Source: Candidatus Moraniibacteriota bacterium | GTDB taxonomy: Bacteria > Patescibacteriota > Minisyncoccia > CAIUEV01 > JAHKAQ01 | Direction of reading: 5' to 3' | NCBI GenBank assembly: GCA_014729795.1 | Contig: WJJI01000042.1 | Coordinates: forward strand, 1-41,252 | DNA length: 41,252 nt | Part shown: positions 1-8,161 of the stretch, piece after piece | How positions within the stretch are numbered: position 1 is the first letter of the stretch | Layout of the letters: each line of letters begins with the position of its first letter | Notes under the pieces: generated by a model | Database searches by the model: none | What the model was told of the DNA's origin: nothing | Seen by the model: the letters and a program-made list of their open reading frames with translations, nothing else | Program-made: the position numbers and the translations under genes

Positions 1-146
1 AAACAAACGATTAAAAAAAGATTAATGATTTTAACGTAAGTTTTTTTCATGATATATGTATAATGATTGATTTTTATTTTTGGTTTGTTGATGTTTGTGA
101 TAGGACGCTTAAACTATATAGGAGAGAGGGCGAGGAGTCAAATCAA

Positions 147-1451
147 TTATCCTTGCTCTTGCCAGCGTAAAACCTGTCCGGGTTCTAAAACTTCAATAAA
201 AATTTGACCCGGGATGAATTCAATTTCAGTGCCATCTTCTTTGTAAAACCTAATTGGATCACTATTTAAACAAATTCTTTGATCGCCAATCAGGCAGTTG
301 TTTTTAGGCTTTTCCCAATACGCGGGAAAGTGGTGACCCTCAAGATAAACATTGGCCTCCCCTCGTCCCTCAATTTCAAGATCATTGTATTGACCTTGGA
401 TTTGATGGGACCGAGCAAACATAACCACTATATTTTTTGGCGCGATTCTTTGATTATTAATACTGTCTTTGTCCTTTCTTTGAGCCCAAGTGCGGTAATA
501 ACGATTAGTTAAGCGATTATATTCGTAGCTTACTCGAAAAATTCCAGGAAATCCTACAGTTAAGGTGCCATTGGGGCCGCGATTTTCTAACGCACTTTCA
601 TTACGGTGAGGATAACCCCTGAATTGATTAGTAAGCCGATAATTCATTTTTTTGGCGGCTTGATAAAGTCTATCGTAGGAACTAAACCCATTATCAGGGG
701 GTTGAATGCCGGCTTTTCGATAAAAGGCATTGTAAGGATTATTAAGGGCATTAAGATTATCCGCAACATCAGGTTGTTTTAAATAATCCAAGGCAAAATG
801 AGAACCGCCCCAGTGACCTAAAATTGCATCCCAGCCCTTGGCCAGAGTTAAAAAATCGTGACGGGTGCTGCGGATTGAGCCCAATTCACTCGGAGAATGA
901 CAAACATAAACCGCCATTAAACGAATAACCATATTAGTAATAACCGGCATTTCCAATACTAAATCAGCCTTACCGACTCCGGAAAGCGGGCGCACGCTTT
1001 TATCAGCGGCTAACATAACAGCGATGGGACGGCGATCCTTGTTGGTAGGACAACTCAATCCAGAAATGGGACTGGCGGAATTTGGTTCAAAAATCACCGG
1101 TTCTTCATATTTAAGCTTAAACCCTTCTTGATCATTGGCTTGATCTGAAGATTCAACCTCAAGTATTTGACCTTCTTGGTTTTGATGTTGATTTAATTGA
1201 TGATTGGTATGATTATTTAGCTTATCTGTATAATTATATTGAACCGATTGAGTTTTTTGATTTTGAATTAAACTTTGATTATTATTCATGAACAACAAAT
1301 TAATCAAAGCAAGGAAAAAAACTAAAAAAAATATATAAAAGGGCAAGTTTTTTTTATTGATATTAATAAACTTTTTTTGAGATAAGTTATTTTTTTTAGG
1401 GATGGGTGACGGTTTTTTAGTTATTGGTTTTTTTTTAACAATATCTTGCAT
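147..1451 (-). CDS. DUF3048 (YerB-family) membrane-anchored protein
   Basis: The N-terminus is Lys/Pro-rich and presumably cytoplasmic. One membrane segment follows at about residues 36-55, then a Gln/Asn-rich linker, then a DUF3048 domain from about residue 130 to the end. Family hallmarks are visible: RPIAVMLAA, then RPLSGVGKADLVLEMP, then a GSIRSTRHDF-like segment. The molecular role of this family is not established; members are usually exported or lipid-anchored envelope proteins. Here there is an uncleaved-looking anchor rather than a lipobox. The start lies 23 nt after the stop of the upstream 957-residue membrane protein, so the two are probably co-transcribed. No GC-rich terminator is visible downstream in 1-146. 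Family assignment is solid; function is unknown. Confidence 0.85.
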   Translation of the reverse strand: MQDIVKKKPITKKPSPIPKKNNLSQKKFININKKNLPFYIFFLVFFLALINLLFMNNNQSLIQNQKTQSVQYNYTDKLNNHTNHQLNQHQNQEGQILEVESSDQANDQEGFKLKYEEPVIFEPNSASPISGLSCPTNKDRRPIAVMLAADKSVRPLSGVGKADLVLEMPVITNMVIRLMAVYVCHSPSELGSIRSTRHDFLTLAKGWDAILGHWGGSHFALDYLKQPDVADNLNALNNPYNAFYRKAGIQPPDNGFSSYDRLYQAAKKMNYRLTNQFRGYPHRNESALENRGPNGTLTVGFPGIFRVSYEYNRLTNRYYRTWAQRKDKDSINNQRIAPKNIVVMFARSHQIQGQYNDLEIEGRGEANVYLEGHHFPAYWEKPKNNCLIGDQRICLNSDPIRFYKEDGTEIEFIPGQIFIEVLEPGQVLRWQEQG

Positions 1452-1474
1452 TTAGATTAATGATGGTTTAGAAA

Positions 1475-4348
1475 TTAATCGTTCATTACTGTGGGTGTTT
1501 GATCAGCGGATACGGTTGGCGATTGAGAAGGAGTTGAAGAAGGAGACTTAATAGTGATGTTTGGCTGCCGGGATTTTTGAGTATTGGAATCTTTTTGGGA
1601 AGCGTCTGGTTTAAGTTCTTTGTTTTTTATTGGGATTGGAGCTGAATCACAGTTAAAGCTTAGACTGATTTGTTCCAATTTTGGGCTTTCTTGGGTCTGG
1701 GACTGCAAAATAACACGATACTGCACCCATTGGTCGTTATGGGAGTCTCGATGAAGCGCGTTAATCGAATTTTTTTTGCCAGTGGGATCGGTGTAATAAT
1801 CATTTTGATTATTTGGGCCAAGCCAAGCAGACCATTGGTTAGGCTGACCGTTAATGTCTGGAGCGGTTCTTAACTGCAACTTAATGTCGGTAAATTCCGG
1901 GGTTGCTTCTTGCCATTGCAATTGATCGATCCGGCATTGTGGTTGGCCACTGTTAATTGGGGAAGAAATTAATGATTGGGAAAGCGGTTTTATGGAATCT
2001 GACTGGCTGAAAGGTTTTAAAGAAGCTTTAAAGTTTAGTTGATTTAAATACCCCTCAAAACTACTGCTGCCTTGAGCTAAGGCTCCAATTGTTAAATCAA
2101 AATCGGAAAAATTCAAAGCTTGTTTGAGGTTTGGCATGGAGACTGCTTCTTGCTTGTCTAATAAAATCTTAATTGCTTTTTTACTTCTTCGAACTTGAAC
2201 CTGATGCCAATTTTGAGCTTTAATTTTAGGCTCAGAATAGAGTGAATAAGCGCGATCGCCTAGATTCAAGGTCAAAAATAATTGCCTATTTGATAGGCCT
2301 AGCTTGAAGCTGGAATTATTGCCGGTTGTATCAAACCTTAAAACCTGAGAAAAATAACCTTGTTGATTATTATACGGAACAAAATAGACAAACCGCTGAT
2401 CAGACACAGCTGAGCTATAACCTTGATTAAAGCCTGGGTCAAATGCCTGCCAGGATTGTTTTTGATTAAATTCTTTGGTTGTATCCAATCTCAATATTTG
2501 ACCAAAGCGTTGGTTATTATCATAAGGCACAAAGTAAACGTATTGGCCGTCAAAAACCGCGCCGCGATAACCTTGATTAAAGCCGGGGTCAAAATGTTGC
2601 CAAGAAGAACCTTGATCAAATTTTTCTTGAGTGTTGTATCTTAAGACATCGCCGTGGCGAAGACCGTTATGATAAGGCACAAAGTAAATATATTGGCCGT
2701 CAAAAACCGCGCCACGATAACCTTGATTAAAGCCAGGGTCAAAATGTTGCCAAGAGTCCGGTTGATCAAAAGGAGCTTTGGTGTCGTAGCGCATGACATC
2801 GCCGTGATAATCATCTGCGTTGCGATAAGGACTAAAGTAAAGATAACGGCCGTCAAAAGCGGCGCCTTCATAACCTTGGTTGAAGCCGGGGTCAAAATGT
2901 TGCCAAGAGTCCGGTTGATCAAAAGGAGCTTTGGTGTCGTAGCGCATGACATCGCCGTGATAAGTTTCTTGATTGCGGTAAGGACTAAAGTAAAGATAGC
3001 GGCCGTCAAAAGCGGCGCCGCGATAGCCTTTATTAAAGCCGGGGTCAAAATGTTGCCAAGCTTCTTGATCGTGAAAATCCTGACGAGTATCAAAGCGTAA
3101 GACACCCCCATGATAATTTAATTCATTACGGTATGGCACGAAATAAAGATAGCGGCCGTCAAAAGCGGCGCCTTCATAGCCTTTATTAAAGCCGGGGTCA
3201 AAAACTTGCCAGTATTCTAGTTTTTGAAAATGAGCGGCCCGGGGTTGCCACTGGCTTACTAATATTTGTTCAGTATGCTTACTTTGAATTTCTTCAGAGT
3301 TAAACCAAAAATCCAGTTGAAAATCACCGGCTCCGTATCGCCACCCATCTGAAGCTGGCACTGCCAAGAAATCTGATTTGGGGCCAAAATGAATCGAACT
3401 TTTGCCAATAACCGTTGGGTGAGTTTGCCGCAAATGCTCAACTTGTCCATTAACCCTAATCTCGTGAGCGAATTCAGACTGATCAATAAATTTTTGATCA
3501 CCGTTTATTGAATCCGATTCCAGTGAGAGTAGCTTTTTGAGCTCTTGATTTCTTGCTTTGGGGCGCGGTTCAATCTTTAAGGAAATTTGTTTCTTGGCTT
3601 GAATATCAGGATCCGCTTGAGAATAACTTTGCCAACTCCCCTGCCCCAAATTAACCGGCTCTTGGGTAGGACCTGCTTGCCAGCTTTTCTGTTGCCAAAC
3701 CATGTTGTTGGAAGCCCGGGGTTGGGAAATAACCGGAAAAATCAAAGAAACTACTAAACTAACCAGAACCGTGCTTGAAATAATACCGGTAATACCGGCT
3801 AGAGAAAAAAGAGCGACGCGCTTTTGACGAACCTGGTGAAGCTTATATAGATTGGCTCTAAGTTGATTCAAGGTTTGAGCGTCAAGTTGATGCCCCTGCC
3901 TAAGTTTATTGATCAGGGCTTCGACTTGATTTTTTTGAGGTTGATGATTGACTTGCTTAACCAAAACTGAATAGTTATTGAAGGTTTCTTCGCGCACTGT
4001 TTCAAAACTATCAGTAGAATTTTTAAATAAAAGGATGAGAAGTTTTAAAAATTTTAAATAAACTCGGTAAATAAACAATTTGAGTCGAGAAAGAAAATTA
4101 TCTGGATAGCGGTTTTGTCGATCTTGAATCCGAAAACGAGTATCAAAATAAGATTGACGCAGAGATTTGCCTAAAAAAGGAATTGAGATATCCTTGATAT
4201 AAGAAATAATAATGCCAAGCGCTATAAAAATTAAAAAGTAATAAGGAATACTCCAAAGACCAATCAAAAACCATAAATATATCGAACTTGCCAGTAAAAA
4301 AATTAGGAATCCGGCTAGAATCAGATTTTTGAAGATTTGTTTTAACAT
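1475..4348 (-). CDS. Membrane-anchored LamG-like surface protein with six internal propeller-type repeats
   Basis: Two closely spaced membrane segments lie in the first 50 residues and a third at about 180-207. A polar linker leads to the first half of a concanavalin/LamG-like fold at about 310-360 (IHFGPKSDFL, GDFQLDFWF). Six tandem repeats of about 51 residues follow (WQHFDPGFNQGY, GAAFDGRYLYF, PYRN, HGDVMRYDT). The second LamG half then resumes (FKLGLSNRQL, NWHQVQVRR, LLDKQEAV). After that come a beta-sandwich-like segment (QWSAWLGP region, ending LSFNC) and a Pro/Ser/Thr tail. The repeats look like beta-propeller blades inserted into a LamG loop. Probably an envelope adhesin or carbohydrate-binding protein, by inference only. 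A good promoter lies upstream at 4415-4443, and the DUF3048 gene follows. Confidence 0.75.
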   Translation of the reverse strand: MLKQIFKNLILAGFLIFLLASSIYLWFLIGLWSIPYYFLIFIALGIIISYIKDISIPFLGKSLRQSYFDTRFRIQDRQNRYPDNFLSRLKLFIYRVYLKFLKLLILLFKNSTDSFETVREETFNNYSVLVKQVNHQPQKNQVEALINKLRQGHQLDAQTLNQLRANLYKLHQVRQKRVALFSLAGITGIISSTVLVSLVVSLIFPVISQPRASNNMVWQQKSWQAGPTQEPVNLGQGSWQSYSQADPDIQAKKQISLKIEPRPKARNQELKKLLSLESDSINGDQKFIDQSEFAHEIRVNGQVEHLRQTHPTVIGKSSIHFGPKSDFLAVPASDGWRYGAGDFQLDFWFNSEEIQSKHTEQILVSQWQPRAAHFQKLEYWQVFDPGFNKGYEGAAFDGRYLYFVPYRNELNYHGGVLRFDTRQDFHDQEAWQHFDPGFNKGYRGAAFDGRYLYFSPYRNQETYHGDVMRYDTKAPFDQPDSWQHFDPGFNQGYEGAAFDGRYLYFSPYRNADDYHGDVMRYDTKAPFDQPDSWQHFDPGFNQGYRGAVFDGQYIYFVPYHNGLRHGDVLRYNTQEKFDQGSSWQHFDPGFNQGYRGAVFDGQYVYFVPYDNNQRFGQILRLDTTKEFNQKQSWQAFDPGFNQGYSSAVSDQRFVYFVPYNNQQGYFSQVLRFDTTGNNSSFKLGLSNRQLFLTLNLGDRAYSLYSEPKIKAQNWHQVQVRRSKKAIKILLDKQEAVSMPNLKQALNFSDFDLTIGALAQGSSSFEGYLNQLNFKASLKPFSQSDSIKPLSQSLISSPINSGQPQCRIDQLQWQEATPEFTDIKLQLRTAPDINGQPNQWSAWLGPNNQNDYYTDPTGKKNSINALHRDSHNDQWVQYRVILQSQTQESPKLEQISLSFNCDSAPIPIKNKELKPDASQKDSNTQKSRQPNITIKSPSSTPSQSPTVSADQTPTVMND
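2326..3215 (-). repeat. Six tandem ~153-bp coding repeats
   Basis: Six in-frame repeats encode blades of about 51 residues with the core FDPGFN-GY-GA-FDG-Y-YF-PY-N-LR-DT. Two neighbouring copies share an identical 73-bp stretch (2738-2810 and 2891-2963, offset 153 bp), while the outer copies have diverged. This indicates recent duplication inside the array. The repeats also create long spurious reading frames on both strands here. Confidence 0.9.
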
Positions 4349-4414
4349 TTTGATGGTATTTTAGTTTTGATATTACGATTTAAGTAAGTTTTGATAAAAT
4401 TTTTTACTACTAAT

Positions 4415-4443
4415 ATCATACTAGAGCTTGAGAATAAATTCAA
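4415..4443 (-). promoter_or_regulatory. Sigma70-type promoter for the LamG/repeat protein
   Basis: On the minus strand a -35 TTGAAT (4438-4443) is separated by exactly 17 nt from a -10 TATGAT (4415-4420). Transcription would start near 4408, about 60 nt before the start codon at 4348. The rest of the 288-bp divergent gap (4349-4636) is AT-rich. A short hairpin CCCT-TACCG-AGGG lies in it on the way to the plus-strand gene, with no clear plus-strand promoter. Confidence 0.55.
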
Positions 4444-4636
4444 CCTGGGAAAACAATAAGCTTGGTTGCTAATCTAAAAATATTTTGATAAGTTTGTATT
4501 ACTCATAGATTGCTCTAAGTGAATTGAATTATAAAACAGATTAACGTTTTTCTAAAAATATGGTATGTCCCTTACCGAGGGCAACAAAAATTTTTCAGTA
4601 TTCGCGTTAAGTAATAATAAAAAATAAATATTTAAT

Positions 4637-5680
4637 ATGCTAGAAACAAAAGATTTAGGAATTATACTGGAAAAAACCGATCATGAATTTGAAAACATGG
4701 GAGTGTTAAATCCGGCTTGCGTGCAAAAAGAAGATGATGAATATGTGCATATGTATTACCGAGCCGTGGGAAAGGATAAAATGTCGACTGAAAGAAGCTC
4801 ATGTGTTGGTTATGCCAAATTAAAAGATAACAAGGTGGTAGAACGATTAGACATACCGTTTATGAATCCTCAGCATAGTTATGAAAGACAAGGCATAGAA
4901 GACCCTCACATTACCAAAATTGAGGATCATTATTACATGACCTACACTGCCTATGACGGTAAAAACGCCCGAATTGCTTTAGCAAAAAGCAAAGATTTAC
5001 AAGCTTTTGACAAAATGGGTTTAGTATCCCCATCTATAACATACGATGAGGCGGAGAACTTATTTAGACAATCGAAACTGCAAGAGAGATACTTTTTATT
5101 TGAAGCGTTGTACAAACAAAAATTAGGAGAGGAAATTAAGCTTTGGGAAAAGGACGCGGTGTTGTTTCCGAGAAAGATTAACGGGCGTTACGCAATGTTG
5201 CACAGAATTTTACCCGGGATTCAATTGATTTATTTTGATAAGTTTGAAGATTTAAATAATGATGAATATTGGCGGGAATATTTAAAAAACCTAGGGGCCT
5301 ACGTGGTGCTTGATCCTAAACACTGGTTTGAATCCAGAAACGTTGGCGGAGGTTGTATCCCGATAGAAACCGAATACGGTTGGTTGCTAATTTATCACGC
5401 AGTTGAAGACACAAGTGAGAGCAAAATCTATCACGCGGCCGCAGTATTGTTAGATCTAGAAAATCCAATTAAAATAGTGGCTCGAATGAATAAACCATTA
5501 TTTTCTCCCACGCACAATTGGGAGAAGCAAGGCATTGTTAACGACGTGGTTTTTCCTACCGGCACTGCTATTCAAGGAGAAAATTTAATAATTTATTATG
5601 GAGCAGCGGATAAATTAATTGCGGCTAAATCAGTAAACTTTAATGAACTTATTCAAGAACTTAAAGCAAGCGGTGTTTAA
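4637..5680 (+). CDS. GH130 family glycoside phosphorylase/hydrolase
   Basis: A five-bladed propeller enzyme of the GH130 type, which phosphorolyses or hydrolyses beta-mannosides. Family signatures are clear: VLNPACV near residue 23, RQGIEDPHI with the presumed catalytic Asp89, YYMTYTAYDG, the block NVGGGCIPIETEYGWLLIYH, and a late VVFPTGTAI and YYGAADK. The 347-residue length is normal for the family, and there is no signal peptide, so it is cytoplasmic. The 3' end overlaps the start of a GT4 glycosyltransferase, a common pairing with GH130 genes. This suggests the two act on the same mannose-containing glycan or storage oligosaccharide (inference). Substrate and phosphorylase-versus-hydrolase choice cannot be read from sequence alone. 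Confidence 0.88.
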   Translation: MLETKDLGIILEKTDHEFENMGVLNPACVQKEDDEYVHMYYRAVGKDKMSTERSSCVGYAKLKDNKVVERLDIPFMNPQHSYERQGIEDPHITKIEDHYYMTYTAYDGKNARIALAKSKDLQAFDKMGLVSPSITYDEAENLFRQSKLQERYFLFEALYKQKLGEEIKLWEKDAVLFPRKINGRYAMLHRILPGIQLIYFDKFEDLNNDEYWREYLKNLGAYVVLDPKHWFESRNVGGGCIPIETEYGWLLIYHAVEDTSESKIYHAAAVLLDLENPIKIVARMNKPLFSPTHNWEKQGIVNDVVFPTGTAIQGENLIIYYGAADKLIAAKSVNFNELIQELKASGV

Positions 5681-6869
5681 AAATTTCTCCAAGCGAGAAG
5701 TTGAACAAAAAAAACCCGTAATTGCATATTTGGCTAATTTTCCGCCCAGAAAATGCGGAATAGCGACATTTACTAAAAAAATTCTTGAAAACACCCAAAA
5801 TAAGGCAGGTGATTTTTTTGATTTTGAAAAAATTCCAATTTTAGAACAGGCTGAACATAAAAAAATATTATACCCCGAATCAAATTACTCTTTAATTAAG
5901 GATGGGAAGAAAAGTTACTTACAGTGCGCTAAGAAAATTAACAATAACAAAGCAATAAAAATGGTTTGTATCCAGCATGAGTTTGGAATATTCGGCGGTG
6001 TGTACGGTCGTTATATTTTGCTTTTTTTAAATCTACTTAAAAAACCGGTAGTAATAACCTTCCATTCGGTGCTGCCCGGACCAAACTATTTGTTGAAATA
6101 TTTGGTAAAAGGAATAGCGAAACAAGTTAGTTTAATTATTGTTATGAACCGGGCTTCTCGGCAAATTTTAATAAAAAAATACAACATTGATCCTGTAAAA
6201 ATTAAAGTCATTGCGCACGGGGTACCAAAAATCATAAATAATGAAAATAAAGTCAGTTTAAAAAGAAATTTAAATTTAGATAAACGTCGAATCCTGTTGA
6301 CTTTTGGTTTTTTAAGTCCAAATAAAGGGATAGAATACGTAATTCAATCTTTACCTAGGGTGGCCAGGGAATACCCTGATTTGTTATATCTCATAGTAGG
6401 TATTACCCATCCGAATTATAAAAAAGCTCGAGGGGAAGAATACAGAAACAGTTTAAAAAAAACCATTAAGCGGTTGAAATTAAAAGACAATGTTAAATTC
6501 ATCAACAGATTTGTTGCCGAAACTCAATTAATTCGCTACTTAAAGGCCAGCGATATCTATCTGGCCACTTCAATTGACCAGAATCAATCAGTTTCCGGCA
6601 CTTTTTCTTATTCTTTGAGCGTTGGCAGACCAATTATTGCCACTGAGTTTATTCAGACCCAGGAATTAAAGGATAAAAACATTGGTTTTATTATTGCCAA
6701 TAAAAATCCCAAAGCTTATGAAAAAGCGATTTTAAAGCTTTTTGCCAATAAGCCGGAAAGAGAAGCAATGGGAGAAAACGCTTTTAAGCTTAGTCGGAAT
6801 ATGACCTGGGAAATAACCGCGCAAAAATACCTAAATGAGTTTAAAAAAATAATAGATCGGAAAAGTTAG
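5643..6869 (+). CDS. GT4 family glycosyltransferase
   Basis: A GT-B fold glycosyltransferase. The N-terminal half has IAYLANFPPRKCGIATFT at about residues 27-44, typical of a GT4 subgroup often found beside GH130 genes, and HEFGIFGG later. The C-terminal half carries the Rossmann segment LTFGFLSPNKGIEYVI. The usual E-x7-E nucleotide-sugar motif is replaced by SVSGTFSYSLSVGRPIIATEF, a known variant of this subgroup. Two starts are possible: ATG at 5643 (38-nt overlap with the GH130 gene) or GTG at 5673 (8-nt overlap). Neither has a good ribosome-binding site. The overlap implies translational coupling. The 3' end overlaps the convergent capA-like gene by 4 nt. Donor and acceptor are unknown. 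Confidence 0.85.
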   Translation: MNLFKNLKQAVFKNFSKREVEQKKPVIAYLANFPPRKCGIATFTKKILENTQNKAGDFFDFEKIPILEQAEHKKILYPESNYSLIKDGKKSYLQCAKKINNNKAIKMVCIQHEFGIFGGVYGRYILLFLNLLKKPVVITFHSVLPGPNYLLKYLVKGIAKQVSLIIVMNRASRQILIKKYNIDPVKIKVIAHGVPKIINNENKVSLKRNLNLDKRRILLTFGFLSPNKGIEYVIQSLPRVAREYPDLLYLIVGITHPNYKKARGEEYRNSLKKTIKRLKLKDNVKFINRFVAETQLIRYLKASDIYLATSIDQNQSVSGTFSYSLSVGRPIIATEFIQTQELKDKNIGFIIANKNPKAYEKAILKLFANKPEREAMGENAFKLSRNMTWEITAQKYLNEFKKIIDRKS

Positions 6870-8050
6870 GATTGAATCAGATTCGTTTGACCATCTGGGC
6901 TCATCCTTATAAAATATTTTTTTTGCTCCACGTTTTTACTTTGAGTGTCAATGTTTAGCTCCACCAAAAGACCTTTCCGGGTGTCGGCTCGAAAATATTG
7001 ATCAAAAATAAAATTTCCCAATGAATAATAAATGGTTTTGTTTTGATAAATTTCAGTTTCTTGAATAACATGGGAATGAGAACCAATTATCAAATCAGCG
7101 CCGGCGTCAACTATTTGATGAGCCTTTGAACGAGTAGAAGCCAAAGGGGTGAAATAATACTCACGATCCCAATGAGTATAAACTATTAAATAATCGACTT
7201 TTTCCCTTAATTTTTTGATTTGGTCTAAAGTGTAATTAAAAGCTATTTTTTTATTAAACTGATTATAATTAATAAGCCCGATCCGAAAACCTGAAAAATC
7301 GTGAATATGATTTTTATGATCTTTTTTGGTGTTAACCGATCCAAAATAAAAAATTCCGCCTTGACCAAGGCTTTTTTTGGTTTGTTCATAACCAGCTTGA
7401 CCAAAATTTAGAATATGGTTGTTGCCCAGGTTAACTAACTTGATATTATGCTTTTGTAAGGTTTGGACTAAAGATGGGTCAAAGGTGAATATCAGATTAT
7501 CGGATGAATTCATGGGCGTATTAATGCTTAAAGAATGGTTGGCGGTAATCGGACCTTCTAAATTGACGACTACCAAGTCTTGCTTTAAAAAAAGCCGATC
7601 AAGATTGCCAAAAATATAAGCTGGACCTCGACGATTGGCCACTAAACGAATATATCGATCAAACATTAAATCCCCAGCAAACAAAATATTAATATTTTCG
7701 GGTGGCTTGGGTGGCTGGTAAGGCTCTGACCTGGGGGCGGAACTTTTTGGTTGACCAGGATTAGGAATTGGTGATGATGTTTTAACCTGATTATTGTCTT
7801 TATTGTTTTGATCAAAAATTTTGTTTTGAGAATTAAATGATTGCTTGGGCTTTTTTGGGTCAGTTTCTTTGCCCTCAGTGTCTAGCCTTTCTAAGTCAGT
7901 AGCCTTTGTTTGACTAAGCGAGGCAGAATCTGGAGAACTGTTTCTTGAAGCAATGGTGGAGCTGATAAAAAAATGAACTCCGATTAAGTATATGAGAGTA
8001 AAAAAAATAAAAAGAAAAATAAATTTTGAATTTCTAATTTTCATAAACAA
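6866..8050 (-). CDS. CapA-like metallophosphatase-fold protein (poly-gamma-glutamate synthesis type)
   Basis: One N-terminal membrane segment (about residues 9-29) is followed by a Ser/Pro/Gln-rich linker to about residue 115. A CapA/PgsA metallophosphatase-fold domain follows: INILFAGDLMFDRY, DLVVVNLEGPIT, VNLGNNHILNFG, YLIVYTHWDREY, ADLIIGSHSHVIQ and YYSLGNFIFDQY. These include the Asp, Asn and His residues expected for a two-metal site. The domain architecture is that of membrane-anchored CapA proteins acting outside the cell. No capBC partners are in the window, so poly-gamma-glutamate synthesis should not be assumed. The start could also be the ATG two codons downstream. Confidence 0.85.
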   Translation of the reverse strand: MFMKIRNSKFIFLFIFFTLIYLIGVHFFISSTIASRNSSPDSASLSQTKATDLERLDTEGKETDPKKPKQSFNSQNKIFDQNNKDNNQVKTSSPIPNPGQPKSSAPRSEPYQPPKPPENINILFAGDLMFDRYIRLVANRRGPAYIFGNLDRLFLKQDLVVVNLEGPITANHSLSINTPMNSSDNLIFTFDPSLVQTLQKHNIKLVNLGNNHILNFGQAGYEQTKKSLGQGGIFYFGSVNTKKDHKNHIHDFSGFRIGLINYNQFNKKIAFNYTLDQIKKLREKVDYLIVYTHWDREYYFTPLASTRSKAHQIVDAGADLIIGSHSHVIQETEIYQNKTIYYSLGNFIFDQYFRADTRKGLLVELNIDTQSKNVEQKKYFIRMSPDGQTNLIQS

Positions 8051-8161
8051 TAATTTATACTGATATGTAACTTGGCAAGTTTATTTAAATTGATTTTTTT
8101 GTTGGTTTTTTTGAAAATTATAGAAATTTAAAAAACACTTTTACTAATATTATACCCTAGA

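Noticed and set aside
59-146. Plus-strand promoter TATAAT (59-64) with a GGAGAG-type site near 120-136
   Set aside because: No plus-strand reading frame follows; the sequence runs into the 3' end of the minus-strand DUF3048 gene.
2641-3111. Long open frames on both strands (about 150 codons) within 2641-3111
   Set aside because: They are by-products of the tandem 153-bp repeats of the LamG/repeat protein, which is in a different frame and has clear protein-level repeat conservation.
6866-8050. Poly-gamma-glutamate capsule operon
   Set aside because: Only a CapA-like protein is present; capB, capC and related genes are missing, and the CapA fold occurs in many other contexts.
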